The notes beneath the pieces were generated by a model. It was not told the origin of the DNA. It did not search any database and was given only the letters and a program-made list of their open reading frames with translations. Below, piece by piece: positions 1-9,735 of a stretch of 64,000 nucleotides of DNA (its first letter is position 1; every line of letters begins with the position of its first letter). The position numbers were made by a program, and so were the translations under genes. Source of the stretch: Pseudomonas plecoglossicida NBRC 103162 = DSM 15088. Lineage in GTDB: Bacteria > Pseudomonadota > Gammaproteobacteria > Pseudomonadales > Pseudomonadaceae. The stretch is taken from the NCBI RefSeq assembly GCF_000730665.1, contig NZ_BBIV01000009.1:124001-188000 (forward strand). Direction: 5' to 3'.

Positions 1-51
1 CTTGAAGGTGTAGCCGAGCTTGCGCTCGAGACGGGCAAGGGGAGCAGTCAT
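1..51 (-). CDS. rnc: Ribonuclease III, N-terminal fragment (cut by window edge)
   Basis: Only the first 17 codons are inside the window, reading MTAPLARLERKLGYTFK from an ATG at 51. This matches the start of pseudomonad RNase III, the double-stranded-RNA endonuclease that processes rRNA precursors. The position directly downstream of lepA and lepB on the same strand is the usual Pseudomonas order (lepA-lepB-rnc-era). The 161 bases between lepB and this start hold one hairpin and no other gene. The catalytic part lies outside the window, so the call rests on the N-terminus and synteny. Confidence 0.8.
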   Translation of the reverse strand, partial: MTAPLARLERKLGYTFK

Positions 52-180
52 GCAGCCACCCGTGGGTTATTCAACGCGTTGTTCAAATCAACATCCTGAA
101 AGACTGTTGGGCTGTGGTCCGACGCAGCGAGCGGCGAATCTCTCGGTCCTTGAGAACACAGCCTATGTCAGAAATGCATT

Positions 181-205
181 CGGCGCTGTCTGCAGGACAG
201 CGCCG
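181..205 (-). terminator. Hairpin between lepB and rnc
   Basis: A perfect 10-bp stem (181-190 with 196-205, loop TGCAG) lies 8 bases past the lepB stop. No clear T-run follows on the minus strand, so it may be an attenuator or an RNA-processing site in the lepB-rnc transcript, not a full terminator. RNase III itself cuts such stems in other bacteria; autoregulation here is only a guess. Confidence 0.3.
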
Positions 206-212
206 ATAGGTA

Positions 213-1067
213 TCAATGGATCAGGCCAACCCGCGACAGGTTGGGCAGGTGGCTGAGTTTTGGCTCTGGCCAGCTCATCCACACCGCGAAAGCCTTGCCG
301 ACGATGTTCCGGTCGGGAACCATGCCGTGCAGTTCCTTGGGAATGTTCGGGTCATCCCAGTAACGGCTGTCGTTGGAGTTGTCGCGGTTGTCGCCCATCA
401 TGAAGTAATGGCCGGCCGGCACGGTCCATTGCTGGTCCGGCGGCATGCGATAACGGGTCATTTCCTTGCGGATCAGGTGCTCGGCTTCGCCGAGTTTCTC
501 CTTGTACAGCTGGGCACTGCCCAAGGTGCCCGGCTCGGCGCCGATCAGTTGCTCGGCAATCGGCTGGCCATTGACGAACAACCGCTTGTCGCTGGTATAG
601 CTCACCTTGTCACCCGGCAGGCCAACCACACGCTTGATGTAGTTGACGTTCGGGTCGCTCGGGTAGCGGAACACCATTACATCGCCGCGTTGCGGGTCAC
701 CGACCTCGATGACCTTCTTGTCGATCACCGGCAGGCGAATGCCATAGGAGAACTTGTTCACCAGGATGAAGTCGCCCACTTCCAGGGTCGGTTTCATCGA
801 CCCCGACGGAATCTGGAACGGCTCGACCAGGAACGAGCGCAGCACCAGCACGATGAACAGCACCGGGAAGAACGACTTGCCATACTCCACCAGCAGCGGT
901 TCCTTGCTGAGGCGCTCTACCACGGCCATTTCTGGCTGGTTGACGCTACCCTGGTAGGTGGCGATCGCCGCCCGCCGGCGCGGGGCCAGGAACAGCAGGT
1001 CGATCAAGCCCAACAGGCCGCAGACGGCTACGGCGATGACAAGCAACAGCGGGAAATTTAGCGACAT
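213..1067 (-). CDS. lepB: Signal peptidase I
   Basis: Inner-membrane serine protease that removes signal peptides from secreted proteins at the periplasmic face. The 284-residue product has two N-terminal hydrophobic segments (about residues 5-27 and 65-80) followed by the catalytic domain. The nucleophile is Ser90 in the PSGSM motif and the general base is Lys145 in YIKRVVGLPGD, close to the E. coli positions 91 and 146. The C-terminal MGDNRDNSNDSR box is also present. The length is a little under E. coli LepB (324), as is usual in Pseudomonas. The start lies 5 bases after the lepA stop, so the two genes are co-transcribed. Confidence 0.97.
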   Translation of the reverse strand: MSLNFPLLLVIAVAVCGLLGLIDLLFLAPRRRAAIATYQGSVNQPEMAVVERLSKEPLLVEYGKSFFPVLFIVLVLRSFLVEPFQIPSGSMKPTLEVGDFILVNKFSYGIRLPVIDKKVIEVGDPQRGDVMVFRYPSDPNVNYIKRVVGLPGDKVSYTSDKRLFVNGQPIAEQLIGAEPGTLGSAQLYKEKLGEAEHLIRKEMTRYRMPPDQQWTVPAGHYFMMGDNRDNSNDSRYWDDPNIPKELHGMVPDRNIVGKAFAVWMSWPEPKLSHLPNLSRVGLIH

Positions 1068-1072
1068 AGGAC

Positions 1073-2872
1073 CTAGCTATCCAACCTGAGCACGGCGAGG
1101 AAGGCTTCTTGTGGAATTTCCACGTTGCCGACCTGTTTCATGCGTTTCTTACCGGCCTTCTGCTTCTCCAGCAGCTTCTTCTTACGACTGACGTCACCGC
1201 CGTAGCACTTGGCCAGTACGTTTTTTCTGAGCGCCTTGACCGTGGTCCGCGCGATGATCTGGCCGCCAATGGCTGCCTGGATCGCCACATCGAACATCTG
1301 CCGAGGGATCAGTTCCTTCATCTTTTCGGTCAACGCGCGGCCTTTGTACGCCGCGTTGTCGCGGTGCACGATCAATGCCAAGGCATCGACCTTGTCGCCG
1401 TTGATCAGTACATCCAGCTTGACCAGGTTGGCCGACTGGTAGCGATCGAAATGATAGTCCAGCGAAGCATAGCCGCGACTGGTGGACTTCAAGCGGTCGA
1501 AGAAGTCCAGCACCACTTCGTTCATCGGCATGTCGTAGCGCACCTGCACCTGGCTGCCGAGGAACTGCATGTCGCGCTGGACGCCACGTTTCTCGATGCA
1601 CAGGGTGATGACGTTGCCCAGGTGCTCTTGCGGCACCAGGATGGTCGCAGTGACGATAGGCTCGCGGAAATCGGCGACTGCCGACACATCCGGCAGCTTC
1701 GACGGGTTGTCGACGATGATGGTTTCACCGGTCTTGAGTTCGAGCTCGTAGATCACGCTCGGCGCGGTGGTGATCAGGTCCAGGTCGTATTCGCGCTCCA
1801 GGCGCTCCTGAATGATCTCCATGTGCAGCATGCCGAGGAAGCCGCAACGGAAGCCGAAGCCCAGAGCGTCGGAGCTTTCCGGCATGTACTGCAGCGACGA
1901 GTCGTTCAGGGTCAGCTTCTGCAGGGCATCGCGGAAGTCCTCGAAGTCGTCGGAGCTGACCGGGAACAGGCCGGCGTAGACCTGCGGCTGGATCTTCTTG
2001 AAGCCCGGCAGCACTTCGACTTCAGGGGTGGTGGACAGGGTCAGTGTGTCACCTACCGGTGCACCGTGGATGTCCTTGATGCTGGCGATGATGAAGCCCA
2101 CTTCACCGGCTTTCAGATCGGCGGTCTGGGTGTGCTTGGGCGTGAACACGCCGACGCTGTCGACCAGGTGCAGCTTGCCAGTGGACTTGACCAGGATCTT
2201 GTCGCCCTTCTTGACGCGGCCGTGACGCACACGCACCAACGAGACGACGCCCAGGTAGTTGTCGAACCAGGAATCGATGATCAGCGCCTGCAACGGCGCG
2301 TCGATGTCGCCTTCCGGCGCAGGGATGGTCTGTACCAGGCGCTCGAGCACCTCGTCCACGCCCATGCCGCTCTTGGCGCTGCAGGCCACGGCGTCGGTGG
2401 CGTCGATGCCGATGATCTTCTCGATCTCGTCCTTGACGCGGTCCGGGTCGGCCTGCGGCAGGTCCATCTTGTTCAGAACCGGCATGACCTCCAGGCCCTG
2501 CTCGATGGCGGTGTAGCAGTTGGCAACGGACTGGGCTTCGACGCCCTGGCCGGCATCCACCACCAGCAAGGCACCCTCACAGGCCGCCAGCGAGCGCGAG
2601 ACTTCATAGGTGAAGTCGACGTGGCCGGGGGTGTCGATGAAGTTGAGCTGGTAGACCTTGCCGTCCTGCGCCTTGTAGTTCAGCGTGACACTGTGGGCCT
2701 TGATGGTGATACCGCGTTCACGCTCAAGGTCCATGGAATCGAGGACCTGGGCTTCCATTTCGCGTGCCGACAGGCCACCGCACATCTGGATGAAACGGTC
2801 GGCCAGCGTCGACTTGCCATGGTCGATGTGGGCGATGATGGAGAAATTGCGGATATGACTCAAATCACTCAC
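1073..2872 (-). CDS. lepA: Elongation factor 4 (LepA), back-translocating GTPase
   Basis: Ribosome-associated translational GTPase of 599 residues, the usual family length. The G domain shows the P-loop in AHIDHGKST (about residues 14-22), DTPGHVDF and NKMD. The C-terminal domain specific to LepA is complete and ends in a Lys-rich stretch ([20 protein letters not shown]). It is the first gene of a lepA-lepB-rnc unit on the minus strand. The promoter probably lies in the bases between this start and mucD (2873-3010), where I could not pick a convincing -35/-10 pair. Confidence 0.97.
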   Translation of the reverse strand: MSDLSHIRNFSIIAHIDHGKSTLADRFIQMCGGLSAREMEAQVLDSMDLERERGITIKAHSVTLNYKAQDGKVYQLNFIDTPGHVDFTYEVSRSLAACEGALLVVDAGQGVEAQSVANCYTAIEQGLEVMPVLNKMDLPQADPDRVKDEIEKIIGIDATDAVACSAKSGMGVDEVLERLVQTIPAPEGDIDAPLQALIIDSWFDNYLGVVSLVRVRHGRVKKGDKILVKSTGKLHLVDSVGVFTPKHTQTADLKAGEVGFIIASIKDIHGAPVGDTLTLSTTPEVEVLPGFKKIQPQVYAGLFPVSSDDFEDFRDALQKLTLNDSSLQYMPESSDALGFGFRCGFLGMLHMEIIQERLEREYDLDLITTAPSVIYELELKTGETIIVDNPSKLPDVSAVADFREPIVTATILVPQEHLGNVITLCIEKRGVQRDMQFLGSQVQVRYDMPMNEVVLDFFDRLKSTSRGYASLDYHFDRYQSANLVKLDVLINGDKVDALALIVHRDNAAYKGRALTEKMKELIPRQMFDVAIQAAIGGQIIARTTVKALRKNVLAKCYGGDVSRKKKLLEKQKAGKKRMKQVGNVEIPQEAFLAVLRLDS

Positions 2873-3010
2873 GGGTCAACACTCGAAAAGGCTGCGAGCC
2901 GGAACGCCCGCCGAAAAATAGCCGGGAATTGTACCTCAAGCCGCAAGGATATGGGAGATTCCTCTGTCGCACAGTACACAGCGATTACCCAGTGGAATTG
3001 TGAAATCTCA

Positions 3011-3038
3011 TGAAAAAGGGCAGCCGAAGCTGCCCTTT
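3011..3038 (-). terminator. Rho-independent terminator after mucD
   Basis: Perfect 10-bp stem (3015-3024 with 3029-3038) with a TTCG tetraloop on the minus strand, followed by a run of five T. It lies about 16 bases past the mucD stop and separates the muc and lep transcripts. Confidence 0.85.
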
Positions 3039-3054
3039 CCTCCCTCGAAGCCGC

Positions 3055-4491
3055 TTATTCAGCCAGCTTGAAGGTGATGAAGCTCGCGCGCCCTTGACGC
3101 AGCACGCGCATCGACACCGAACGGTTCTTCGGCAAGTCCTTGGCGATTTCGGTGAACTGCTTGGCCGAAGCGATCGCCTGGTTGTTCAGGTGGCTGATGA
3201 CGTCACCCGGACGCAGGCCGATCATCGCCGCCGGGCCATCCTGGACTTCCTTGATGACCACACCGCCCTTGAGTTCCAGCGATTTCTTCTGCTCGGCGGT
3301 CAAATCCGAAACGGAGACGCCCAGGCGGTTGCTGCTGCGCTCGGCGCTGCCTTCGGCACTGCTGCCGGTGCCGATATCGGCGTCGTCATCGGGCATCGCG
3401 CCAATGGTCACATCCAGGTTCTGGCGCTTGCCGTTGCGGATGATCTCCAGCTTGGCCTTTTCGCCATCCTTCAGCGTGCCGACCAGGTGCGGCAAGTCGG
3501 CCGACATGACGATCGGCTGGCCATTCATGCTGAGGATCACGTCGCCCACCTGCAGGCCGCTCTTGGCTGCAGGGCCGTCTTCCAGCACCTGGGCCACCAG
3601 CGCGCCGGCCGGCTTGTCGAGGCCGAAGGATTCAGCCAGGTCCTTGTTGACCTCCTGGATCACCACGCCCAGCCAGCCACGGCTGACCTTGCCGTCTTTC
3701 TTCAGCTGGTTGGAAACATCGATCGCCACGTCGATCGGAATGGCGAAGGACAGGCCCATGAAACCACCCGACCGGGTGAAGATCTGCGAGTTGATCCCCA
3801 CCACTTCGCCGTTCATGTTGAACAGCGGGCCGCCGGAGTTGCCCGGGTTGATGGCTACGTCGGTCTGGATGAACGGCACGTAGGTGTCGTTGGGCAGGGT
3901 GCGCCCCTTGGCACTGACGATACCCTTGGTCACCGAATGGTCGAAGCCGAACGGCGAGCCGATCGCCAGCACCCACTCGCCCACCTTGAGCTTCTCGGAG
4001 TCGCCCAGCTTGACCGTCGGCAGGTTCTTGCCCTCGACCTTGAGCAAGGCCACGTCGGTGCGCGGGTCGGTGCCGACCAGCTTGGCCTGCAACTCGCTGC
4101 GGTCGGACAGACGGACGATGATTTCGTCGGCGTCGGCGACCACGTGGTTGTTGGTCAGCACGTAACCGTCGCTGGAAATGATGAAGCCCGACCCCAGCGA
4201 CTGCGCTTCACGCTGGCGATCGCCGCGCGGCGAACGCGGCTGCTGCGGCATGTTGCGCTCGAAGAACTCGCGGAACATCGGCGGCAGGCCTTCGAGGTCC
4301 GGCATCTGCCCGGAAGCGATGCGGTCTGGCAGCTTCTGCTTGGTACTGATGTTGACCACGGCCGGCGAGGCCTGCTCGACCAGCGTGGTGAAGTCCGGCA
4401 GGGCTTCCTCGGCCTGGGCGCTGAGCACCTGGCCGAGCATCAGCACGGCGGCGAACATCGATAGGTAGGATTTCAAGCGTGGTATTGACAT
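3055..4491 (-). CDS. mucD: Periplasmic serine endoprotease MucD (DegP/HtrA family)
   Basis: Periplasmic quality-control protease that degrades misfolded envelope proteins and restrains the AlgU response. I start at 4491 (MSIPRLKSYL): it has a GGGAG ribosome site 5 bases upstream and gives a signal peptide ending near SAQA-EE at residues 26-29; a longer reading frame from 4536 lacks these. The 478-residue product has a trypsin-like domain with His116 (TNNHVV), Asp146 (RTDVALL) and Ser219 (GNSGGPLF), then two PDZ domains. It follows mucB, but a hairpin and a candidate promoter lie between them, so it may also be transcribed alone. A mucC gene, found here in P. aeruginosa, is absent. Confidence 0.96.
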   Translation of the reverse strand: MSIPRLKSYLSMFAAVLMLGQVLSAQAEEALPDFTTLVEQASPAVVNISTKQKLPDRIASGQMPDLEGLPPMFREFFERNMPQQPRSPRGDRQREAQSLGSGFIISSDGYVLTNNHVVADADEIIVRLSDRSELQAKLVGTDPRTDVALLKVEGKNLPTVKLGDSEKLKVGEWVLAIGSPFGFDHSVTKGIVSAKGRTLPNDTYVPFIQTDVAINPGNSGGPLFNMNGEVVGINSQIFTRSGGFMGLSFAIPIDVAIDVSNQLKKDGKVSRGWLGVVIQEVNKDLAESFGLDKPAGALVAQVLEDGPAAKSGLQVGDVILSMNGQPIVMSADLPHLVGTLKDGEKAKLEIIRNGKRQNLDVTIGAMPDDDADIGTGSSAEGSAERSSNRLGVSVSDLTAEQKKSLELKGGVVIKEVQDGPAAMIGLRPGDVISHLNNQAIASAKQFTEIAKDLPKNRSVSMRVLRQGRASFITFKLAE

Positions 4492-4568
4492 ACGGCTCCC
4501 GTCACAACGAGCGTAGTTAGCAAGAGGCCCCTGCAAAAGCAGGAAAGGCCAGACTCCAAGAAGCCTGA

Positions 4569-4597
4569 CCTATAGAAAATTTACCGATGGATTGCAA
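4569..4597 (-). promoter_or_regulatory. Candidate sigma-70 promoter of mucD
   Basis: On the minus strand TTGCAA (4597-4592) and TATAGG (4574-4569) are separated by 17 bases, in an AT-rich stretch 78 bases before the mucD ATG. It would explain mucD expression independent of algU, given the hairpin at the end of mucB. It is based on pattern only. Confidence 0.4.
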
Positions 4598-4653
4598 ATG
4601 ACAATGCTTTAATTTCATTTCAGGCGCATGTCCGCAAGCCTTGGCACGGGCCG

Positions 4654-4678
4654 AAAAAGCGCGCCATCACTGGCGCGC
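4654..4678 (-). terminator. Terminator overlapping the mucB stop codon
   Basis: Perfect 8-bp GC-rich stem (4659-4666 with 4671-4678) followed by five T on the minus strand (4654-4658). The mucB stop codon (4667-4669) falls in the four-base loop and the last base before it, so the hairpin sits on the very end of the gene. It should stop or attenuate algU-mucA-mucB transcription before mucD. Confidence 0.7.
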
Positions 4679-5632
4679 CTGCGCATCCAGGGGCCGCATC
4701 GACAACGCGATGCGCTCTGCGGTACCCAGGGGGATTTCCCCGACCACGGTGACCATCACCTTGCCCTTGGGCGTGTTCAGGCGACGCGAAACCGCCACGG
4801 TCGGGCCGAGTTGAGTGCGCACGTCAGCACCGGAGTCGTCCTTGATCGGTTCCAGGAACACCGAAAAACGTGCCAGGCCATCGTCATACATCAGGCTGCT
4901 GATGGTGCTGTCACGGGAAGGATCGCGGCGAACGGAGCTGTTGATCAGCTCGAAACCTGCCGGCAGCCAGTCCGAACGCCAACCGGCGACGGCCTCGGTC
5001 TTGGCGGCTGCCACATGCTCCACCGGCTTGCAAGACGCACTGGGGCGCAGGTCCTGGTCGGTAGGCAGGTCCTCGGTATCCAGCCGCGTCATCTGGAAAC
5101 GCTCGAGAAGCTGACCTTTGTCATTGAGCATCAATGAACGCAAGGGCAGGCCCGTCTGGCGATCGAGGTGCAATTCGAAGGCGTAGCGGTGCTGATCGCG
5201 TGGAGTCAGGGTGACGATCACGGCATCGCGTCCCGCGACGCGCGCCCTGCCCGCCAGGCGCAGGTCATACCAGCTCATCAGCTTGAGAGGGTCAAGCACG
5301 CGCGCACGAGCGTCGGGGGGCGTGCCTACACCGCTGACCAGGGCACCACTGACGCACTGCACCTGGCCATCCACGCGCACGATTTCCTGGGCGGCGCCAT
5401 CGAGCTGCAGTAGCCGCTCGCTGACTTTGCCGTCCTGAACCCGGTGCGAGATATCGTGGGAAGAGAAGCTGCCATTGCGTTCGTAGACGAAGGAGCCCTG
5501 GTAACTCTGCTTTTGCTCGGCCTGTGCCAGCTTGTTCAGCCACTCACTCGCCTCGGGCGAGGAATTGGCCGCCAACGCTGGCACCATCACACAGCTGCCA
5601 ATCAGCAGCGACAGGAGAGGTAGCGCGCGCAT
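4667..5632 (-). CDS. mucB: Periplasmic regulator MucB (RseB family)
   Basis: Periplasmic protein that binds the periplasmic part of MucA and shields it from cleavage, keeping AlgU inactive until envelope stress or lipid signals release it. The 321-residue product starts with a clear signal peptide (MRALPLLSLLIGSCVMVPALA-AN) and has the two-domain MucB/RseB layout. It is translated 12 bases after mucA in the algU-mucA-mucB operon. Nothing looks truncated. Confidence 0.95.
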   Translation of the reverse strand: MRALPLLSLLIGSCVMVPALAANSSPEASEWLNKLAQAEQKQSYQGSFVYERNGSFSSHDISHRVQDGKVSERLLQLDGAAQEIVRVDGQVQCVSGALVSGVGTPPDARARVLDPLKLMSWYDLRLAGRARVAGRDAVIVTLTPRDQHRYAFELHLDRQTGLPLRSLMLNDKGQLLERFQMTRLDTEDLPTDQDLRPSASCKPVEHVAAAKTEAVAGWRSDWLPAGFELINSSVRRDPSRDSTISSLMYDDGLARFSVFLEPIKDDSGADVRTQLGPTVAVSRRLNTPKGKVMVTVVGEIPLGTAERIALSMRPLDAQARQ

Positions 5633-5644
5633 GATCCTCCTTAC

Positions 5645-6235
5645 TTAACGATTTTCCAGGCTGGCGGCGCGAGCATAAGGCAATGCGGTTTCAGTGCCCT
5701 TGAGCGCAGATTCCTGGGCATGCTGGCGCAGGTACCCTGGCAGACGCTGATCCCAGCCGGCCTGGTTCTGCAGCACGCCGTTGGCCATCGGCCCGGTCGG
5801 TTGCTCACTGCTCTCACTATAGCCTGCCAAAACAGCCGGGCCTTGAGTTTGTGGCATGCTCAGGCCTTGTTGTGCAGGTTGCTGGGAAGCCAGCTCGGCA
5901 CCGGTGATCTCGTCCTGGTTGTACATACGCACACCGGCCAGCACCGCGACCGTCACCGAGGCGGCGACCGCCAGGCGACCAATGCTGCGCCACGGGCCTT
6001 GCTTGACCTTGGCCGGTACGGCTTCGTCGGCCAAGGCGGCAGACACCGCCGAGGCGATATCAAGCTTGGGCAGCAGCAGCTCCTTGTGCATGGCTGCACG
6101 GGCAACCTGGTAACGCGACCAGGTGGCACGTGTCTCGGCATCGTCGACGGCGTTCAACACGCGACGCAATTCCAATTCGTCCGCTTCGTTATCCATTACC
6201 GCGGACAGCGATTCCTGCAAAGCTTCACGACTCAT
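5645..6235 (-). CDS. mucA: Anti-sigma factor MucA
   Basis: Single-pass inner-membrane anti-sigma factor that sequesters AlgU. The cytoplasmic N-terminal domain begins MSREALQESLSAVMDNEADELELRRVL. One membrane segment follows near residues 84-103 (GRLAVAASVTVAVLAGVRMY) and then a periplasmic tail with Gln-rich stretches. The 196-residue length matches intact MucA (194 in P. aeruginosa), so there is no sign of the truncations that cause mucoidy. It lies between algU and mucB on the same strand. Confidence 0.96.
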   Translation of the reverse strand: MSREALQESLSAVMDNEADELELRRVLNAVDDAETRATWSRYQVARAAMHKELLLPKLDIASAVSAALADEAVPAKVKQGPWRSIGRLAVAASVTVAVLAGVRMYNQDEITGAELASQQPAQQGLSMPQTQGPAVLAGYSESSEQPTGPMANGVLQNQAGWDQRLPGYLRQHAQESALKGTETALPYARAASLENR

Positions 6236-6266
6236 GGCGGTTCCTCTCTTGGCTGTCGCCGCTGTC

Positions 6267-6848
6267 TCAGGTTTCCTGCAACAACGGTTGCAGGGCTTTG
6301 TCTATGGCCTCCCGAGCGCGGAAGATTCGGGAGCGCACGGTACCCACCGGACATTGCATGACACTGGCAATGTCTTCGTAACTCAACCCATCGAACTCGC
6401 GCAGGGTCAGGGCCGTGCGCAAATCTTCGGGCAGTTGCTGGATGGTGCGATGGACAGTGCCTTCGATTTCATCCCGCAACAGGGAGCGTTCTGGGGACTC
6501 GAGATCCTTGAGACCATGATCGCCGTCGTAAAACTCCGCGTCCTCGGAGCTCACATCACTGTCTGGTGGCCGTCTTCCACGGGACACCAGGTAGTTCTTC
6601 GCCGTGTTGATGGCGATGCGGTACAGCCAGGTATAAAACGCACTGTCTCCGCGGAAATTGCCAAGCGCACGGTAGGCCTTGATAAAGGCTTCCTGCGCCA
6701 CATCCTGGGCCTCGTGGGTATCGTGAACGAACCGCACGATCAACCCGAGAATCTTGTGCTGATACTTCAGCACCAACAGATCGAACGCTCGCCTGTCGCC
6801 GCGCTGCACGCGCTCGACAAGCTGCTGATCCTCTTCCTGGGTTAGCAT
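6267..6848 (-). CDS. algU: Extracytoplasmic-stress sigma factor AlgU (sigma-22, RpoE-like)
   Basis: ECF sigma factor that directs transcription of envelope-stress and alginate genes and is held inactive by MucA. I start at the ATG at 6848 (MLTQEEDQQLVERVQRGDRR), giving 193 residues as in P. aeruginosa. A GTG six bases upstream overlaps the GAGGAG ribosome site and is unlikely. Region 2 (ALGNFRGDSAFYTWLYRIAI) and region 4 with the helix-turn-helix (LSYEDIASVMQCPVGTVRSRI) are complete. It is the first gene of algU-mucA-mucB and has an AlgU-type promoter upstream, implying autoregulation. Confidence 0.98.
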   Translation of the reverse strand: MLTQEEDQQLVERVQRGDRRAFDLLVLKYQHKILGLIVRFVHDTHEAQDVAQEAFIKAYRALGNFRGDSAFYTWLYRIAINTAKNYLVSRGRRPPDSDVSSEDAEFYDGDHGLKDLESPERSLLRDEIEGTVHRTIQQLPEDLRTALTLREFDGLSYEDIASVMQCPVGTVRSRIFRAREAIDKALQPLLQET

Positions 6849-7283
6849 GAACACTCCTCAGTGAACTTGAAGGAGCGTTGCAAAAGCCATCGTTCAGGCT
6901 TGCAAACATAGACTCGGGCTTTTCGCAAAAGTTCTCTCCTCCAAGCAAGTTTCCTGCGGCCCTTGGTCGGCTCGCACGGAAGACGCGGCGCGGGCACGGC
7001 CGGCTGCGTCGATAATCAGGTTTCGGATACGCAGGTGTCAGCCCGGATAGAGCTGCCGCCACGCGTCGCCGCGCGAAAATTAGGCGCACGGGCAGCCTTC
7101 ATAGGATTTCCAGGCGTACAGGAAAGTTCCCGCGAAGATTGCCTCAACCTCGCAGGTGGCATGGAAATTGGCTACCGCAGGCTGCTATAAAGGCAGCCCG
7201 GCCTGCGTTCACCATAGTTTCACAATGCCATCTGCGCGTGACTATTGTGCCGTGCCCCTTTCAAAGATTACTAGTGTCCCGAC
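6849..7283. other. algU-nadB divergent intergenic region
   Basis: About 435 bases with no credible gene. The algU side carries the AlgU-type promoter described separately. The nadB side has TGGAAA and TATAAA separated by 18 bases near 7160-7190 as a weak sigma-70 candidate. Short reading frames here have no ribosome site or recognisable protein. Confidence 0.6.
6907..6934 (-). promoter_or_regulatory. AlgU-dependent promoter of algU
   Basis: On the minus strand a perfect GAACTT -35 box (6934-6929) is followed, after 16 bases, by TCTATG (6912-6907), close to the AlgU consensus GAACTT-N16/17-TCTGA. It lies about 60 bases before the algU ATG, which fits the known autoregulation of algU in Pseudomonas. 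Confidence 0.75.
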
Positions 7284-8888
7284 ATGAGCCAACAATTCCA
7301 ACATGATGTCCTGGTGATCGGCAGCGGCGCCGCCGGTCTCAGCCTGGCACTGAACCTTCCCGGCCACTTGCGCATCGCCGTGCTGAGCAAGGGCGACCTG
7401 GCCAACGGATCGACCTTCTGGGCCCAGGGTGGCGTCGCCGCGGTGCTGGACGACACCGACACCGTGCAATCGCATGTCGAGGACACCCTCAATGCCGGCG
7501 GCGGCCTGTGCAATGAAGAGGCGGTGCGTTTCACCGTCGAGCACAGCCGCGAAGCCATCGAATGGCTGATCGAACAGGGCGTGCCGTTCACCCGCGACGA
7601 ACACCACGGTGTCGATGACGGTGGTTTCGAGTTCCACCTGACCCGCGAAGGCGGCCATAGCCATCGGCGGATCATCCATGCCGCCGATGCCACAGGCGCT
7701 GCCATCTTCACCACCTTGCTGGCCCAGGCACGGCAGCGGCCGAACATCGAGCTGCTCGAGCAGCGCGTGGCGGTCGACCTGATCACCGAACGACGCCTGG
7801 GCCTGCCCGGCGAGCGCTGCCTGGGCGCCTATGTGCTGAACCGCAACAGCGGCGAAGTGGACACCTTCGGGGCGCGCTTCACGGTACTGGCCACCGGTGG
7901 TGCGGCCAAGGTCTACCTCTACACCAGCAACCCCGACGGCGCCTGCGGCGATGGTATCGCGATGGCCTGGCGGGCCGGCTGCCGGGTGGCCAACCTGGAA
8001 TTCAACCAGTTCCACCCGACCTGCCTCTACCACCCCCAGGCCAAGAGCTTCCTGATCACCGAGGCCTTGCGTGGCGAAGGCGCCCTCTTGCGCCTGCCCA
8101 ACGGCGAACGTTTCATGCCACGCTTCGACCCTCGCGAGGAGCTGGCCCCACGCGATATCGTGGCTCGAGCCATCGACCACGAGATGAAGCGCCTGGGTGT
8201 GGATTGCGTGTACCTGGACATCACCCACAAGCCGGCCGACTTCATCAGGAATCACTTCCCCACGGTCTACGAGCGTTGCCTGACCTTCGGCATCGACATC
8301 ACCCGCCAGCCGATTCCGGTGGTGCCGGCTGCCCACTATACCTGTGGCGGGGTGGTGGTCGACGAGCGCGGCCATACCGATGTGCCAGGCCTGTACGCCA
8401 TCGGCGAGACCAGCTTCACCGGCCTGCACGGGGCCAACCGCATGGCCAGCAATTCGTTGCTCGAGTGCTTTGTCTATGGTCGCTCCGCAGCAGCGGACAT
8501 CCAGGCGCACCTGGCGCAAGTCGACATGCCCAGCGCCCTGCCCTGCTGGGACGCAAGCCAGGTCACCGACTCGGACGAGGACGTGATCATCGCGCACAAC
8601 TGGGATGAGCTGCGGCGTTTCATGTGGGACTACGTGGGCATCGTGCGCACCAGCAAGCGCCTGCAGCGTGCCGAGCACCGCATTCGCCTGCTGCTCGATG
8701 AGATCGATGAGTTCTACAGCAACTACAAGGTCAGCCGCGATCTGATCGAGCTGCGCAACCTGGCTCAGGTGGCCGAGCTGATGATTCGCTCGGCGATGCA
8801 GCGCAAGGAAAGCCGTGGCTTGCACTACACCCTGGATTACCCGGGGATGTTGCCCGAGGCCAAGGACACCATCCTTAGCCCAGCCTGA
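7284..8888 (+). CDS. nadB: L-aspartate oxidase
   Basis: FAD enzyme that oxidises L-aspartate to iminoaspartate, the first step of de novo NAD synthesis with quinolinate synthase NadA. The N-terminus has the FAD-binding motif [15 protein letters not shown]; further landmarks are the flavin-site [12 protein letters not shown] segment, [20 protein letters not shown], and the C-terminal succinate-dehydrogenase-like part with [17 protein letters not shown]. The 534 residues match the family length. The start [15 protein letters not shown] is the only sensible one. It is transcribed away from algU and ends close to the convergent ygfX. Confidence 0.97.
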   Translation: MSQQFQHDVLVIGSGAAGLSLALNLPGHLRIAVLSKGDLANGSTFWAQGGVAAVLDDTDTVQSHVEDTLNAGGGLCNEEAVRFTVEHSREAIEWLIEQGVPFTRDEHHGVDDGGFEFHLTREGGHSHRRIIHAADATGAAIFTTLLAQARQRPNIELLEQRVAVDLITERRLGLPGERCLGAYVLNRNSGEVDTFGARFTVLATGGAAKVYLYTSNPDGACGDGIAMAWRAGCRVANLEFNQFHPTCLYHPQAKSFLITEALRGEGALLRLPNGERFMPRFDPREELAPRDIVARAIDHEMKRLGVDCVYLDITHKPADFIRNHFPTVYERCLTFGIDITRQPIPVVPAAHYTCGGVVVDERGHTDVPGLYAIGETSFTGLHGANRMASNSLLECFVYGRSAAADIQAHLAQVDMPSALPCWDASQVTDSDEDVIIAHNWDELRRFMWDYVGIVRTSKRLQRAEHRIRLLLDEIDEFYSNYKVSRDLIELRNLAQVAELMIRSAMQRKESRGLHYTLDYPGMLPEAKDTILSPA

Positions 8889-8905
8889 AATCAGTGGCGC
8901 CCTGA

Positions 8906-9364
8906 TCACTGCACCGATGCCTCGGCCCACCGGCGGCGACTGAACTTCAGCCTTACCCGAAGCCGCCGATGCTGATCAGCCCCCAGGGCATCCCTGGGGA
9001 TACATTGACTCTCGCCAAACCAGCCCCCCGCTCGCACGAAGCGCAACACCACCAGTTCCGGCAGCGCCATGCTGTCCCGACACAAGCGTACCGGCTGCCA
9101 CCCCTGCGCACGACTGAACACCCGCCAACCCAGCACATCGCGGCGCAGGCCGGTAACGGCACGCGGATCAGTCAACAGGATACGTCGGGGAATGGCCCAG
9201 CAAGCGTGGGCAAAACAGGCGGCCAGCACGGCCAGGCAGATCCACCAGGGCAGCGCACTCGACCCCAAGGCCAACTGCGCCAGTACCTGGCAGAGCAGGT
9301 AGGCCGTCAGCAGCAGGCGCGAGCCCTGCCAACGGCACTCGAAACATTCACTTGGGCTGGACAC
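8906..9364 (-). CDS. YgfX-family inner-membrane protein
   Basis: The 152-residue product has two closely spaced hydrophobic segments near the N-terminus (about residues 18-58) followed by a basic cytoplasmic part with many Arg and Trp. This layout and the position directly behind an sdhE gene are those of YgfX (CptA). It overlaps sdhE by 17 bases, so the two are translationally linked. E. coli CptAB was described as a toxin-antitoxin pair acting on the cytoskeleton, but the SdhE partner is now known as a flavinylation factor. The assignment rests on context and topology more than on sequence. Confidence 0.75.
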   Translation of the reverse strand: MSSPSECFECRWQGSRLLLTAYLLCQVLAQLALGSSALPWWICLAVLAACFAHACWAIPRRILLTDPRAVTGLRRDVLGWRVFSRAQGWQPVRLCRDSMALPELVVLRFVRAGGWFGESQCIPRDALGADQHRRLRVRLKFSRRRWAEASVQ

Positions 9365-9602
9365 GGTCCAGGATGATGCGAACCATGCGCTGCAGCTCCG
9401 GGTCTTCGGACTCGGTGCGCTCCATGAACCAGCCGAACATGTCCTGATCCTCGCAGCTCAACAGGCGAACGTAGAGTTCGCGGTCGGCTTCGCTCAGGGT
9501 CGGATAGACTTCCTGCGTGAATGGCACCAGCAGCACATCCAGTTCCAGCATGCCACGGCGGCTGTGCCAGAAAAGCCGGTTGAGTTCAGTTTGTTCGACC
9601 AT
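9348..9602 (-). CDS. sdhE: Succinate dehydrogenase assembly factor SdhE (YgfY/CptB)
   Basis: Small helical protein that promotes covalent FAD attachment to SdhA. I start at 9602 ([20 protein letters not shown]), which follows an AGGAGGGCCCC ribosome site; upstream codons in the frame look non-coding. The 84-residue length is typical. The family signature RRGMLELD is present, as is the acidic [10 protein letters not shown] segment. It is followed by the overlapping ygfX and is divergent from ygfZ, which is the standard gamma-proteobacterial arrangement. Confidence 0.93.
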   Translation of the reverse strand: MVEQTELNRLFWHSRRGMLELDVLLVPFTQEVYPTLSEADRELYVRLLSCEDQDMFGWFMERTESEDPELQRMVRIILDRVQPK

Positions 9603-9735
9603 GGGGCCCTCCTCGAATGGTCGCGCAGTATACCGCGGGAAGCCGCGAGCGACACCGGGCGTTGGTCTAGTCACCTACCTATTTTGTTACTGGCGTTCTA
9701 TGATGGCCGCCAGACTTTAGCCACCGCGAAGACCC

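Noticed and set aside
20..256. Plus-strand frame of 78 codons opposite the rnc-lepB junction
   Set aside because: No ribosome site, no family similarity, and it overlaps the start of rnc and the end of lepB.
8906..9602. YgfX/SdhE as a toxin-antitoxin system
   Set aside because: The pair was once described as CptAB toxin-antitoxin, but SdhE is established as a flavinylation factor, and the conserved locus beside ygfZ looks like housekeeping.
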